Below are positions 10,929-22,400 of a stretch of DNA of 64,000 nt, in pieces (the stretch's first letter is position 1; every line of letters begins with the position of its first letter). Position numbers and translations under genes: made by a program. This DNA comes from Acanthamoeba castellanii str. Neff (lineage: Eukaryota; Discosea; Longamoebia; Acanthamoebidae): assembly GCF_000313135.1 (NCBI RefSeq), contig NW_004457532.1, forward strand, positions 614,733 to 678,732, read 5' to 3'. A model generated the notes under the pieces. It was not told where the DNA came from, ran no database searches, and was given only the letters and a program-made list of their open reading frames with translations.

Positions 10929-13389
10929 TCAGAGTTCGTCGTATCCCCGTTCGAAGATGTGCCTCACGTCGCTCCTCCGGTCAGTCGCGCCTCCTCGGCT
11001 CATCTGGCCGCCCTGCTCTGGGTCTTCGCCCTTGACCTGTCGGATCGCCGCCCGGCGCTTGACCGGCTGTGGCGGCCGCCTCAGTCCGTTGCCGACACTT
11101 CCGCCTCCTCCGCCGTTGGGGTTCAGTCCTCGGCTTGGCTGTGGTACCTCCCGCTCGTCGTACACCTCCTCCCACTCCTCCCACTCCTCGTCGGCGTACC
11201 TCCGTCGTCCGCCGCCGCCGCTACGCCGATCGTCGTAGTCGTCGTAGTCCGGGTAGTCGTCGTCGTACTCGTCGTAGTCGTCATAGTCATCCGGCCGCCT
11301 CCGCACGAGCCTTCGTCGCCGTCTTCGCCGCGGCAGCCCCTGCGCTGACGAGCCCTCGGCCAGCTCCTTCAGCTTCTGCTCCTGAGCCGCGAGCTCCTGC
11401 TCCAGTTCCGCTATCCTCTCTCTCAGCATTCCGTTCTCCGACACCCTGCCGCCACCCGACACCCCAGCACCCATCAGTACCTCACACCTCATTCCCCTGT
11501 GGCCTTCTGAGCTGCTAAGACCCCTTCTTCTTCTTCTGGGCTGGTAGATCTAAGCACGGTGCGGGCGGCGTACCGTTCGTCGATGGGGCAAGGCGTGGCG
11601 GCGGGTGTGGGCGAAGGAGGCGGCGGTTCGTCCTCCCACACGTGTACTTCCCTCTCCTCGTCCTCCCGCGGGTAGAAGTTGGCGTTGAACCCTGGAATCG
11701 GCATCCTGGCCTGGTAGATGCCTGCGCACTCAGTCGGGACCCCGCCCTGGTAAGTCCTTACCGCACACGCAGCATCGCACACGCACACGGCAAGCAATGT
11801 CAGAGTCAGGCTGTACCGCCACCAGCAGTCACGTAGAGGGTTCGCATGTCCCACCCGCCGAATCGACAGCTGACCACCTCATCCTGCAGGGCACAGACAC
11901 ACACACCAACGGCCGGTTCAAGGTATGGGTATGTCGCACTGACCAGTGGTCGTGCGTGTGCGGGCATTGTAGGACCTCAGGGATAGGCATGAAGCCCAAG
12001 TGGGTGCCCTCGGGCGAGAAGGCGTAGACGCCGGCCGGGTTCTGCGACTGCGAGTTCGAGCCGCCGGCCACGTACAGGTTACCTGCATGCACACACCACC
12101 TCCCCCGCTCCAGCGTGAGCGACTGCAGACGTCAGAGCTCGGGGCGGACTTTTACCGTGAGAATCGATGCAGAGGCCGTCGCCGCCCTTGCCCTTGTCAA
12201 AGTCGTGCACGATGTAGGGCGGCGCGTCGACGACGGTACCGTCGCGCTTGAGCTCGAAGACGACGAGGCGAGGGGACGACGGGTGGGCCTCCACCAGATA
12301 GATCTTCGTTTCGTCGGGCGACAGGACCACCCCCGCCGGTCGCTTCACGTACTTATTGTCCATGATCCGCGTCACCCTGTGCTTACCTGTGATTGTTGTT
12401 GTTTCACGTAAATATCATTTAGAGCAAGCCAGCCAAGGCCGCGGCGTACCCTGATACTCGTCGACGTCAATGCGGTACACGCCCTCGGTCACCATGTCCA
12501 TGTCGTCCCTGTGGAATGGTGAAAACGTGTTCGTGGATGAAATCTATTTGCCAGAGGGTGGTGCGGGTACCTGGCGCCAAAGCGCGGATCGGTGAAGTAG
12601 ATGCGGCCCTTGCTGTCGATCACGAGGTCGTCCGGGCTGTTCAGGCGCTTGTTGTCGATCTTCTCCGCCAGGACCGTCAACTGGCCGTGTGAGAAGCAGA
12701 TGTATCGTTAGCCTCACGACATGCAGCAGACTTGGTGATGATGCGACATCTTCTCTTCTTGCCCAGCCCAGACCGGCGGGCGAGTCAAGACTTACCCTGC
12801 CATCGACCTCCAGGCGCGTTACTCGGCGTCCGCCGGACTCGCACATCACCAGCCGGCCGCGCTGGTCGAAGGCAATCCCTCGCGCACGGCCGGATGGAGT
12901 CCTGCACCACCAGAAGACGCACGATGACGTGGTAAGAAATTGCCGATGTGGAAGAACTGAGGGTTTGTCTCGCCTGATGGGAGCCGGAGGGGACATGACG
13001 AGGTCGGCCAGCTCCTTCTTATCCTTGTTGCTGCCCTTGGTGCCGGCCAGCCGCTTGGCGGCATCCGTCTTGGGCGAGACGTCGAGCAGCCGCAGCACCC
13101 GGTCGTTCTGTATATCGCTCACCCAGAGGCTGCCGTCGTCGAGATTGAACACCGGACTGTCTGTCATGCAGATCAGCAAATAAGTAATAAAAATATGTAA
13201 TTACAGAAATTCATAAATAAATTAGTAATAGCAGAATTTATACATGGCTGTTTAGTATTCACGTGAGGACGTACCTAGGTAGGCTGCAGAGAAGAGGGTT
13301 TCGGCGGTGGGCATCTTTTTGGCGGCCTGGACGCCTGGCAGCACAAAGGTGCCCAGCACAAGGCAGATGATGGCGACTAAAAGACTCAT
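10929..13389 (-). CDS. SMP-30/gluconolactonase-like beta-propeller with basic coiled-coil tail
   Basis: Six-bladed propeller of the SMP-30/gluconolactonase/LRE-like family, hydrolases of lactones or similar esters. Start ATG 13389 gives a clear signal peptide (MSLLVAIICLVLGTFVLPGV, then QAA), so the protein is probably secreted or endomembrane. Family motifs are DGSLWVSDIQNDRVLRL, RARGIAFDQRGRLVMCESGG, KRLNSPDDLVIDSKGRIYFT (with DPRFG), RPAGVVLSPDETKIYLVE and GGDGLCIDSHG/NLYVAGG. The C-terminal exon (10929-11500) joins in frame after CPIDER through an intron with GTACGC donor and CCACAG acceptor. It adds a coiled coil (MLRERIAELEQELAAQEQKL), an Arg run, an Asp/Tyr repeat and a Gly-rich tail, which is unusual for the family. 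The join near 11750-11830 is not clean, so that exon edge is uncertain. The tail could instead be a small overlapping gene, but the in-frame splice favours fusion. Confidence 0.77.
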
Positions 13390-13766
13390 TTTGCGCCACG
13401 TGAAGGGCAATAAATAGAAGGTGAAGTTCTCTGCTCAAAGGCTGGCCATACAACCGGGAGGAGGTGGGAATCGATTAAAGCCCTGGTTCTCCCCACAGCC
13501 TACGTCACCCAAAAGTTTTTGTAGACATACCGGAAAGGAAAACAGCGATCGGAATGCTAACAATGCCGCGGAAAGCCCGCCCAGTTTGCCGGAAAGTGCC
13601 AGCGGAGCTGCGGTCTGGTTGGCCGCCCTCTCGCATGCTCTCGGTGGTACTCGTTCGCTCATACGCACAACGAGCTCAGTTCATCTTTGCTTCTTCTTGT
13701 CTCGACAATCCAGCTGTGATTTTTTTTTAAAGTTTTTCTGTTGATTAGAACTGGAAGAGAAAAGAA
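13390..13766. other. Intergenic region between SMP-30-like and PX genes
   Basis: A 377-bp gap between divergent genes. It has open frames on both strands but no domain or splice-supported exon was seen. It should contain both promoters; no clear TATA, CCAAT or E2F element was found. A T-rich stretch lies at 13715-13740. Confidence 0.4.
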
Positions 13767-15897
13767 ATGGTGCCTGCCACGACAACACATAATTTTGGGG
13801 GATGCGCGCACAGCCAGCGCAAGCCCACCCACAAGTTCTGCAATGAGTGCGGCGCCTTGCTCCCCTCGCCCCACGGCCTCCTGGCATCGAGCACCCCCGC
13901 CGCACCACCCGTAAACCTCCGACCAGCCCCCGTGCGGCCACCAGCCCAACCCGGAGCCAGTCCTCCCGCGCAGTTCGGCCCACGCAAGGTACCCCCACCT
14001 CTCCTCTCCTCTCCTCTCCTCTCCTCTCCTCTCCTCTCCTCTCCTCTCCTCTCCCTGCAGCAGCACCCAACCAACCGACACTGTGTGCGGTGGTGTGTGC
14101 GGTGTGTGCGGCAGGACTTCTCGAAGCCAGAGGCACGTGCGCGTGCGGCGACAGGACCCACCGCCAACTTTGCCCAGCAGCAGCAGCGCACGCAGCCACC
14201 GGTCCCAGCGCGCCAGCCACAGACGACCACCGCCGCGGGCAGCGGTGCGCCGCCTCGCCACTTGGGCCGGTCCTCCCCGACGTCGACGTCGTCGCCCAAC
14301 AGCCCCAGTCATCCAGCGCCGCTGGCCCGCCCGGGCTACGCTCGAACCCAATCGCCCTCGCACACGGCCACCACCCTGGCCGCCTATTCACCGCCGTCGC
14401 AGTCGTTGGCCCGGTCATCGCCGCCGACGGCGGTCAATGCGCGGTCGGCCGGGTGGTCCGCGTCTCCGTCGTCCGCCGCGACTCCTCCGCCCTCGGTCCC
14501 GGCCCGCTCCAGGCCTATGATCGTAGGTAGCAGCAATGGCGGCAGCGGCGGCTACGGCGGGTCGGCCTCGGCTCCGGTCTCTACATACAACAGCGCGGCC
14601 GCCGGCGGCTTTTCCCTGTTCGGCGGCTCCTCATCGACGTCGCCCGACCAGCGCTATATATCCGCGCCTCAGCCTTCCACCCGTACTTGCTCGTGTCGTG
14701 TTGCGTGTGCGGTGGTGCGGTAGTGCGTGTGCGGTGGGCCTGTTGTAGGTGTGTGTGCGTGTGCGTGTGCGGTGGTGCGTGTTGTACGTGCGTGGCGACA
14801 GTGCGTGTTGTGTACCTGTGTGTGTCACGACAAGGTCGCTGATGTGGTTCACTGGATGACAACCGTAGGGCCAGGAGAGAGCGAGATGACCAAGGAGGAG
14901 CGCGAGCTCAAGAAGCTGTTGCGCGAGGTGGAGAAGGAAAAGGAGAGGGTGCTCCAGGAAGAGCGCCTCAAACAGCGCGAGAAGGAATTCGAGAAGGAGG
15001 AGGAGCAATACACCAAGGAGAAGCAGCGCGACTACATCCGTGCGTGCGCCCTCTCGTGTGTCACTGAGCGTGCGGTGTGTGCGGTGTGTGACTCGTCGCG
15101 TTTGTGAACACAGAAAAGCTGAATGCGGGCAAGTTGGAAATGGGCCAACGTGAGTCGGTCTACGTGCACCAGAAGAAGGACGCGCCCGTGCTGACCCTTC
15201 AGCTCCTCGACGAAACCATAATTGAGAAACACAACAGCCAAACCTACACGGTACCACAACACACGCACCACACTGCACACACGACACGCGACATCACACA
15301 CACACACACACACAAACGACAAAACCCTGATTTGGTGTGCATTGGCAGTTGTACCGAATACGAGTGACGTGGGGCGACTGCGTGTGGACGATCCAGCGTC
15401 GCTACTCCCAGTTCAGCGACTTTCACAAGGTGAGTCACTTCGCTCCCTGCGCACCGCCTGCGTCCATATATGATTAATGATTAATTTGTGCATCGTGTCG
15501 TGCTGTGTGTGTCGTGCCGTGTGTCATGGCGTGTGCCGTGCGTGTCATCAGTCGGTCAAGTGGAAGACCAACGTCAAGCTGCCGTACCCTCTGCCCGGCA
15601 AGAAGCTCATCGGCTCCCTCGAAGACGAGGTGGTGGAGCAGCGAAAGGTGGGTCTGCGACAATACCTCAAAGGTGAATCCCCTCTTCTTGTCCCGCGCGC
15701 ACCACCGCACGCGCACACGCGGCTGACATTTTGTTGTGCTTTTTTGGGGCTGCACAGGCGTGGAGGAGCGGCAGATGGAGCTGGTGAACAACGAAAAGTA
15801 CGAGCAGCTCTTCATCCGCTTCGTGGGACCCTTCCAGCTGGGCGACACCAAGGACCACGTGCCCGGGAACAAGATGCCCTTCAAGGTCAAGCTCTGA
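13767..15897 (+). CDS. PX-domain protein with N-terminal Cys motif
   Basis: Phosphoinositide-binding protein, probably on endosomal membranes. Start ATG 13767 (MVPATTTHNFGGCAHSQRKP). The N-terminus has C-x(n)-H...KFCNECGALLPS, which resembles half of a zinc ribbon. A long Ser/Pro/Ala-rich disordered region follows (to about 14680), then a charged coiled coil (TKEERELKKLLREVEKEKER). The C-terminal PX domain reads YRIRVTWGDCVWTIQRRYSQ, then FSDFHK, then VKLPYPLPGKKLIGSL and VEQRKVGLRQYLKGV. The Arg in RRYSQF and the Pro-rich loop are the usual phosphoinositide-binding elements. It ends KMPFKVKL at TGA 15895-15897. Seven or more exons; the first intron holds a (CCTCT)n tract. It converges on 15999-17557 over a perfect inverted repeat. 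Confidence 0.83.
13998..14053 (+). repeat. (CCTCT)n pentanucleotide microsatellite in PX-gene intron
   Basis: About eleven tandem CCTCT units lie directly before the ACCEPTOR-like CCCTGCAG of the first PX-gene intron. This gives an extended pyrimidine tract. It looks polymorphic in type but only one allele is visible. Confidence 0.9.
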
Positions 15898-15950
15898 CAC
15901 GCCAACGCCGCTGTATTGTATTTGTATTGTTTTTTTTGTTTTAAAATGAG

Positions 15951-15990
15951 TATTTTATTTCTTATTTTGAGCAAAATAAGAAATAAAATA
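15951..15990. terminator. Perfect 19-bp inverted repeat, likely two-way poly(A) signal
   Basis: Bases 15951-15969 and 15972-15990 are exact reverse complements with a 2-base loop. Each arm carries AATAAA in its own sense direction (15982-15987 on +; TTTATT at 15954-15959 on -). The repeat sits between two convergent stop codons at 15897 and 15999. Use as a shared 3'-end signal is inference; the symmetry itself is direct observation. Confidence 0.6.
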
Positions 15991-15998
15991 ATAATAAA

Positions 15999-17557
15999 TC
16001 AGATGTGGTGGGTGAGGGTGATGCCGAAGCGCGGGGTGACGAGTTGGTCGTTGAATCGGCCACCGGAGACAAACGCGCCGACGCTGGTATTACGGGCACG
16101 CTGCACCCACGACAGGGTGCCGGTCCACGCCGCACTGGGCTGGCGGGGGTCCACCGCCCACCCTGCCGTGGCCGTCGCCCGATAGCCGTCCCCGTAGTAC
16201 CTGCAGACGACATCAAGGAATGAAAAGAATGCAACACGCGCAAGGCGGGCACTCACGCCACGCCACGCAACGTACCGGAGAGTGCCCAGACACTGCATTG
16301 CTCTGGCGGAGGGAGAGACAGAGAGGACGCCCGAGGCGCACACACCAGTGACCGCCGGCTTGCCCTGTGACGCGCCCTCGTCGAGGGCCGCGAGAATGTC
16401 GACGGGGTCGTAGGTCACCGACAGCCGCAGCGTGTTCAGCGCCTGGGCCTTGGCCGTCAGGACCAGCCTCGGCACGCGCCTGCCTGCCATACCACAACTA
16501 TGAGTGTGTGCGGTGTGCGTGTGCGGTTGCGTGTGTGCCGTGTGCGTGCGTGTACCATCGCCGGGGGCGGGACCCAGCGGGTGGCTGTACTGGACGGCCA
16601 GTGAAGGGAGCCCCAGGGCGGGTTGGTTGAGGGGCTTAATTCGTGTGATTCGGGCCTCGAGCTGCCACCGCTCGAGAAAGGCGCGCTTGGGCGTCTCCAG
16701 CTTCGAGGCGGCGGCGAACCGGCGCGCGAGGGCCATCGGGTTGACCGACACCGTGGCGTTGACCACGTAGTCGACGCCCTCCAACGAGGCAGTGGCATGG
16801 GTCAGCGAGAGCTGGAGCCCGTCGATCGCGTAGCACTCCAGCTCCGACTCGGTCTTGGGGATCAACCCTATACCCTTGTTCAGCAGCGACCCTCTGCCAC
16901 CATAGTCTAGTCAGTCGCACACACGACCACACGCACGCACACGCACACGCACACCACACGCACACGCACACGCGTATACCTGGGATCGTTAGCTGAGGCC
17001 GGGATCACTCCGAAGTTGGTACTGAGGCGAACCCCCGGCACCACGTCGAGCGCGCCGACCACTTGCGCCCGCATACCATCGCCCATCACCCCCAGCGCAG
17101 CCTGGCGCGATCGATTCGTTGTGAGTGCCACGCAACGTGTATGCGTGTGCGGTGTGTGCGGTCGTGTGTGGGCGGTCATGTGTGCGGTCGTGTATGCGGT
17201 CGTGCGTGTGCGATACCTCGGGTTGGGAGTGCACGAAGCTGAGCCAGGGCACCCAAGCGCCGCTGGCCGCCGCGGTCTGCGCGGGCGTGTTGGCGAAGAA
17301 GTCAGGGTCACGCAGGGTCGTGACCAGTAAGCGGGTCGAGGTGCCGCGCGCGACGGCCCACTCCCGCGCCAGCGCCGCGCGGTTGGGCAGGTGCAGGCCT
17401 GGGAAGCGCCGGGTGCGCCACGTCATGTGCTCGACCAGATCGGTGGCCGCGTCCCCCTGCTGCAGCACTGGGTCGAGAATGAAATCAATTAATTACGAAA
17501 GATTAGAATCTGCTTTCGCGTACACGAAGCTTCGAAGTCTACATCCGAGGCCCACAT
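15999..17557 (-). CDS. Hypothetical protein, possible beta-barrel membrane protein
   Basis: Not recognised. A start at ATG 17557 gives MWASDVDFEAS and splices (donor GTACGC, acceptor CCCAG) in frame to LQQGDAATDLVEHMTWRTRR; an alternative start is the internal ATG at 17426. Later exons read ALREWAVARG-like and TRLLVTTLRDPDFFANT, VMGDGMRAQVVGALDVVPGV, RLSTNFGVIPASANDPR, ECYAIDGLQLSLTHATASLE, PRLVLTAKAQALNTLRLSVT and YRATATAGWAVDPRQPSAAW. It ends DQLVTPRFGITLTHHI. The C-terminal half shows alternating polar/hydrophobic strands and short turns, like a mitochondrial or plastid-type outer-membrane barrel. No helical membrane segment or signal peptide is present. The barrel idea is inference. About 370 residues over six exons. 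Confidence 0.55.
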
Positions 17558-17877
17558 CTTGAAGCGATCTTGGCGTTGTGGCGATTTCTGAAATCAGCGC
17601 AGTTTTAAATAAACTCGGCAATAACAGGAAAATAGCATAATTAAACATATTTGCAGACCAACATATTTGACATATTTTGTTGTCATTCTGTACGTCTTGC
17701 CGAATTCTCCGTGAAGGTGCTGGCGTTCGGGTGGGGATTGCAGACGACATCCACTTTAGGTCCCTCATCAAGTCCGCCTGGTGAACCAGTGCCCGGTGAG
17801 CACACTACAAACCAAGAACAAAACCAATAACAGGGCCAACTCCTCCGCTCATAGCCAGCCAGAACTCACACCAGAGC

Positions 17878-18900
17878 ATGAACATGGAGGCCGCCACCAC
17901 AACTACGGAGGGAGGTCAAGGTGCCACCACCACCACTACACAACAACAACAAGAAGAAGGAGCCACATCATCGCCGGGAATGATGAAGGTGACGGTGATG
18001 GGGCCGCCGGGGAGTGGCAAGACCACGGTCCTGCAGCTGCTGAGCCAGCACTACGGCCTGACGCCCATCAAGACGGGCGAGATCGTCATCGACCACGCCC
18101 TGCGACTCAATGGCACCGAGGACAGCTCGGGGCTGGGCCAAAAGCTGCGCGACTTCTTCTACCAGAAGAAGGACAAGACCCAGCGCCCGCCCATCGAGCT
18201 CGTGGTGCCGCTCATCGCCGAGCACGTGCGGCGCGCCGAGCTGGCCAACCCGCACGGCTGGATCATGGAGCGCGGCATCCGCGAGCCCGAGCACTACGAG
18301 GCATTTCGCAACGCCGACCTCCTGCCCGACAGGGTGCGACCACCAGCCATCAGCTACCACTTTGCTGCTTCTTCTTCTTTCTTCTTCTATGCTGACCAGT
18401 GCGTGTCGTGTGGTGGTTGAGGGCAGGTGGTGGTGCTGGAGGTGGGACCGGAGACGATAAACAAGCGGCTGAGCAGCCGCAGGATTGATCGCACGCAGGA
18501 CAGGGTGTATTCGATTGATGAGCTCTCCTCCCCTTCCCTTCGACCACGAGATCAAGAGGTCCTGCGGCGACTCCAGGTTGGCTTGCCATCATGGCTGGTG
18601 TTGTAGTCTTCTGCTGCTGCTGATGATAATGGTGATAGTGTGAGACTGACTGATGGTTGTGTTGGTTGGGTCCTCGTGGTACAGAAGAGGAAGCACGACG
18701 ACCCGGCTGATGTGGCTCGCCGCACGCGCCGGTACCGGTCAGAGGGCTACGTCGTGCGCCTGCTCTACCCTCCGAACACCGTGCGCGAGTTCGACGCGTC
18801 GCAGCCCATCAGCGCGCTGCTGCCCCAGATCACCAAGTGGCTCGACGCCTCGTACCACTTGCAGCCTGCAACGCACAACAACACCGCCGACCAACCCTGA
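17878..18900 (+). CDS. Adenylate-kinase-like P-loop nucleotide kinase
   Basis: Start ATG 17878, followed by a Thr/Gln-rich low-complexity leader of about 35 residues. The kinase domain then begins MMKVTVMGPPGSGKTTVLQL with a textbook Walker A (GPPGSGKT). A TGEIVIDHALR segment takes the place of the usual AMP-binding region. WIMERGIREPEHYEAF lies where adenylate kinases have the substrate Gly-Phe-Pro-Arg motif; that motif is replaced by ERGIRE here. The lid-like exon reads INKRLSSRRIDRTQDRVYSI, and the C-terminal helix reads HDDPADVARRTRRYRSEGYV, as in the family. The protein is about 255 residues in three exons, close to family length. Divergent substrate residues make AMP specificity uncertain. 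AATAAA follows the TGA stop at once. Confidence 0.72.
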
Positions 18901-19416
18901 ATAAATAAACAAATAAATGCTTACGGCCAAAATCACAGCCACACAACTACCCTAGCATGTGTGCAACAAGCTTGATGAAGAGTCTCTTGCTCGAATTCAG
19001 CGCGCAAATCTACTCGGGAGCATGCACTTCAATCGATTGATCACATGAACTAGTGGATAATGCGGTAAGGTCGCTGCGCAGTCGCCCCGCTATGTACCTT
19101 GTCCCCCCCCACTGCTGTGACTCTTTTTTTGTTTGGTTGCGGTGGGATTCGAACGGGCGGCTGCGTGGGCGTGGTGCGATACACGGGTAGTGGTGGATTC
19201 CTTTGTTCTCTGCCTGTTGTGTGGTGGCCCCTTATATTTGACCAGGACTGTGGGTGCTTCTCAGCGGGACTAACTGCACTACAATGCCAGCCACAGAGCC
19301 ACGCGCCCGAGGTCGCGCTTCCACCACCACCAGTGCTGCACACAGCAACACACATTCAAACGCAAGGCCAAGTAGCACACGAGCGGTCCACAACAGAGAG
19401 AAAGAGAGAGGACGAC
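18901..19416. other. Intergenic region, 516 bp
   Basis: Lies between two same-strand genes. The first 30 bp carry repeated AATAAA-type signals for the kinase gene. The rest probably holds the promoter and 5' UTR of the NT-C2/DIL gene. A C8 tract occurs near 19103-19111. A TTCGAAT-like patch near 19148-19155 was checked for tRNA and rejected. Confidence 0.4.
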
Positions 19417-22400
19417 ATGTCCCTCAGGTGGAAGGGCAGCATCAGTCGACGCTTCCTTAAGGAGGATGGTGGTCATGCCACGGGCGCGGAAAGCAACAAG
19501 CCCATCAGCAGAAGAGTCGAGCTGGAGCTGGGCGTGAAAGCCATCTCGGGCCTGCCCGTGTCGCAGCCCTCGTCGCCGACCAGCAGCGGCAGCGACGACA
19601 GCAGCGGCGAGGGACCCCAGACCACGCTGTGCGTGACCTGGCGCAAGAACGGCAAGCTCGAGCACGGGGAGGACAAGCGCAGGCAGCGGGAGGGCACCAC
19701 GCTGACCGCCAAGGTGGCGCCCGATGGCACCTGCTCCTGGGAGGGCGGGCGCATGACCGTCGTGCCGTGCCACATCCGCAAGTTCGATTCCAAAGCCGAC
19801 GTGTGCGACCACAAGACCGTCACCTTCTACGTCAACCAGGTGGTTGGCTCGCGCGCGAAGAAGCTGAAGAAGATGTACGAGGCCACCCTGGATCTGGATC
19901 GTCTGACCCTCTACCCGACCTACTCGGAGGAGCACCTCGTCCTGCGTCCGCTGGGCCTCCGCAATAAGCCCTCGCACGACATCGCCTGGCTCCTGGTTAG
20001 CTGCCCTGGCTCAACTTTCTCAGTTGCCACTCGTTACTAACTGGACTGGTTGTCCCAGATTCAAGTGAGGGTGCTTAACTTTAAGGCGTTGCCCACACCA
20101 AGCGTACCGGCCGTCTCGTCACCTCTGGTAATTTGATTACTACCATGTGATCTTTCCTTTGTTTGGGCTGAGCCATTCTTCTCATTCTTCGACAGGGGAG
20201 CAGCCACGATGCCTATCAGGTGAACCCGCGAGAGATGCCCATCACTTCGCGGACGCAGTCCATCGGCTCAATCGAGGGAGAGCTGTCCTTGGGCAAGGCC
20301 GCCCGCAGGCTTTCCCAGCAGGTTCGTGCGTGTGTCTTTGCGCGCGTACCACCTGAAGCCGAGGCCGTGGCTGAAACGTGTCGTGTCGTGTCGTGCGTGT
20401 CGTGTGTGCCGTTGTAGCTCGTGCGCGTGCGCTCGATGCCGGGCGAAGAGGGCAAGCCCAAGGAGTCCCAGGGCGAGGCCGATGGCGAAGAGGGCAACGA
20501 CGGCGACCACGACCACAACCACGACCACGACCACGACCACAACCACGACCACGGAGTCGACGAGGCCGAGCGCAAGCGGCACGAGAAGGAGGAAGCCGAG
20601 CGCTACATCCAGCTCTACCTCGACGGCTACAAGAAAAAGCAAGTGCTGCAGCAGAGCCAGGACCGTGACGAGCACCGCGACTCGCACCATCAGCAGCACG
20701 ACCACCAGCTTACGCCGCGCCGCAGCAGCAGCAGCCGGAGGGGCTCGCTCGAGGCCTCGTACAACGAGAAGATAGCCCACTACGAGGGCGTGCTCCAGCA
20801 AATGCAGGAGACGAGGGAGCAGATGCACCTCGAGATCGACGAGCTCGTGCGGCAGCTGGAGGAGACCAAGCTCGACGCCGCCCGTCTGCTCCGCGAGCTA
20901 GAGCTCCGCGAGACCCCCCCGCACAGGGCAACAGCGGCGGCGAGGAAGGACCCGACGAGCCCCTGCGCGAGGAGACGGCGCGCATGGTTGACGACCTGCG
21001 TGCGCTCATCATCGAACGCGAGGACCAGCTGGCCGAGCTGCGCAGCGAATTGAGCCGGCGCACGGCGGAGATTGACGCGCTGATGCGCGAGCGCGACGAC
21101 GAGGCGGCGGCCGCGCGCGATGCCGCCCAGCAGTGCGAGGATCTGCGCGCGGCGCTCGAAGCCAACGAGCTCGAGCGCAACGAGGTACAGAGCACGCTGG
21201 ACCAGGTGCTGGGCCAGGCGAGCGCCATGCACGAAGAGCTGATGGAGAAGCAGGCCCGACTGGCCGAGCTCGAGAACCTCGCCCTGCGGTCCGCCCACGA
21301 CGCTGACGCCGAGGCACAGCTCGAGTCGGAGCGACTGCGTGAGGTGGTCGAGGCGCACCGTCAGGGCGGTCGACGAGCTCACCCGGCGCCTGGCGGCCAA
21401 GCGCAAGCGGAACGCCGAGTGCAAGCAGCACATCGCCGAGCTCGAGGAGTCGATGGTGGAGAAGCAGGCCGAGCTGGACATGATGACCCGCAACCGCAAC
21501 GCGCTCTACCAGCGCTGCGAGGAGCTGGAGGCCGACCACGAGCGCGTGCAACTCGAGCGGGAGGCCGAGCGGGCCGCCAAGGAGGCCAAGCGGAGCCAAA
21601 AGGCTGCGGCGGCGGCTGCGGCTGCGGCCGCTGTGGCTGCAGCGTCGGAGCAAGCACAGCCCGAGTCGAGCTCGTCCCAGGCCAAATTGGCGGCCGATCG
21701 TCGGCTGCTGCACGAACTGGGCGAGGCCAAGAAGCAGCTGCGCCAGCGGCGGCAGGAGGTGGTCGAGTTCGACCAGGCCCTCGCCGAGATGGCCAACGCG
21801 TCGCGCGCCTCCGAGGCCCAGGTGGCCGCCTGGGAGCATCAACTCCTCGCCTGCAGGCAGCGGATCGCCGAGCTCGGCTCGCCAGTGGGGCACGGGGAGG
21901 CCAAAGAGCGCCGGCCACGCGCGGCGATCAGCGAGTGCGAGGCCGACATCGAGGTGCTGCAGCGTCAGGTGATGGCCGAGCTCGACGGAATGCGCGAGGT
22001 GGCCCAGCGCTACGAGCAGGTCAGGCTGCGACGCGACGAGGCCGACCGCGCGTGCGACGAGCTGGCCCACGCGGCTCGGCCATCAAGCAGCGCATCCTGA
22101 CCAGCCGCAAGCGCGGCAAGGCCCGGCGGTCGACCAGCATGACCGGCATGACCTCTCGAGCGCCCTCGAACAGCGACGCCTTCGCCGGCCAAGTGAGTTA
22201 CGACAATACGCCGGCTCTGGACAAGCTCGTAAACCTGCAGTGGGTGCGTGCCATGTTGTGTCAGCTCTACTCGGTACCCGGTGTGCATAGGTAGAGATCG
22301 CTCAAAGGTGAACGTTGCATACACTGCAGGAGGTCGACATGCGAGCACTGATCGAGCGGCACGTCTGGAGCTATGACCCGACCAAGCGACAAGCAGCGTA

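Noticed and set aside
13659..14418. Long minus-strand open frames opposite the PX gene start
   Set aside because: They arise from the (CCTCT)n repeat and GC-rich codon bias; the plus-strand frames splice cleanly into a PX protein.
19130..19200. tRNA-like TTCGAAT patch on the minus strand
   Set aside because: The bases beside it do not form a T stem, and no matching acceptor or anticodon arm could be found upstream.
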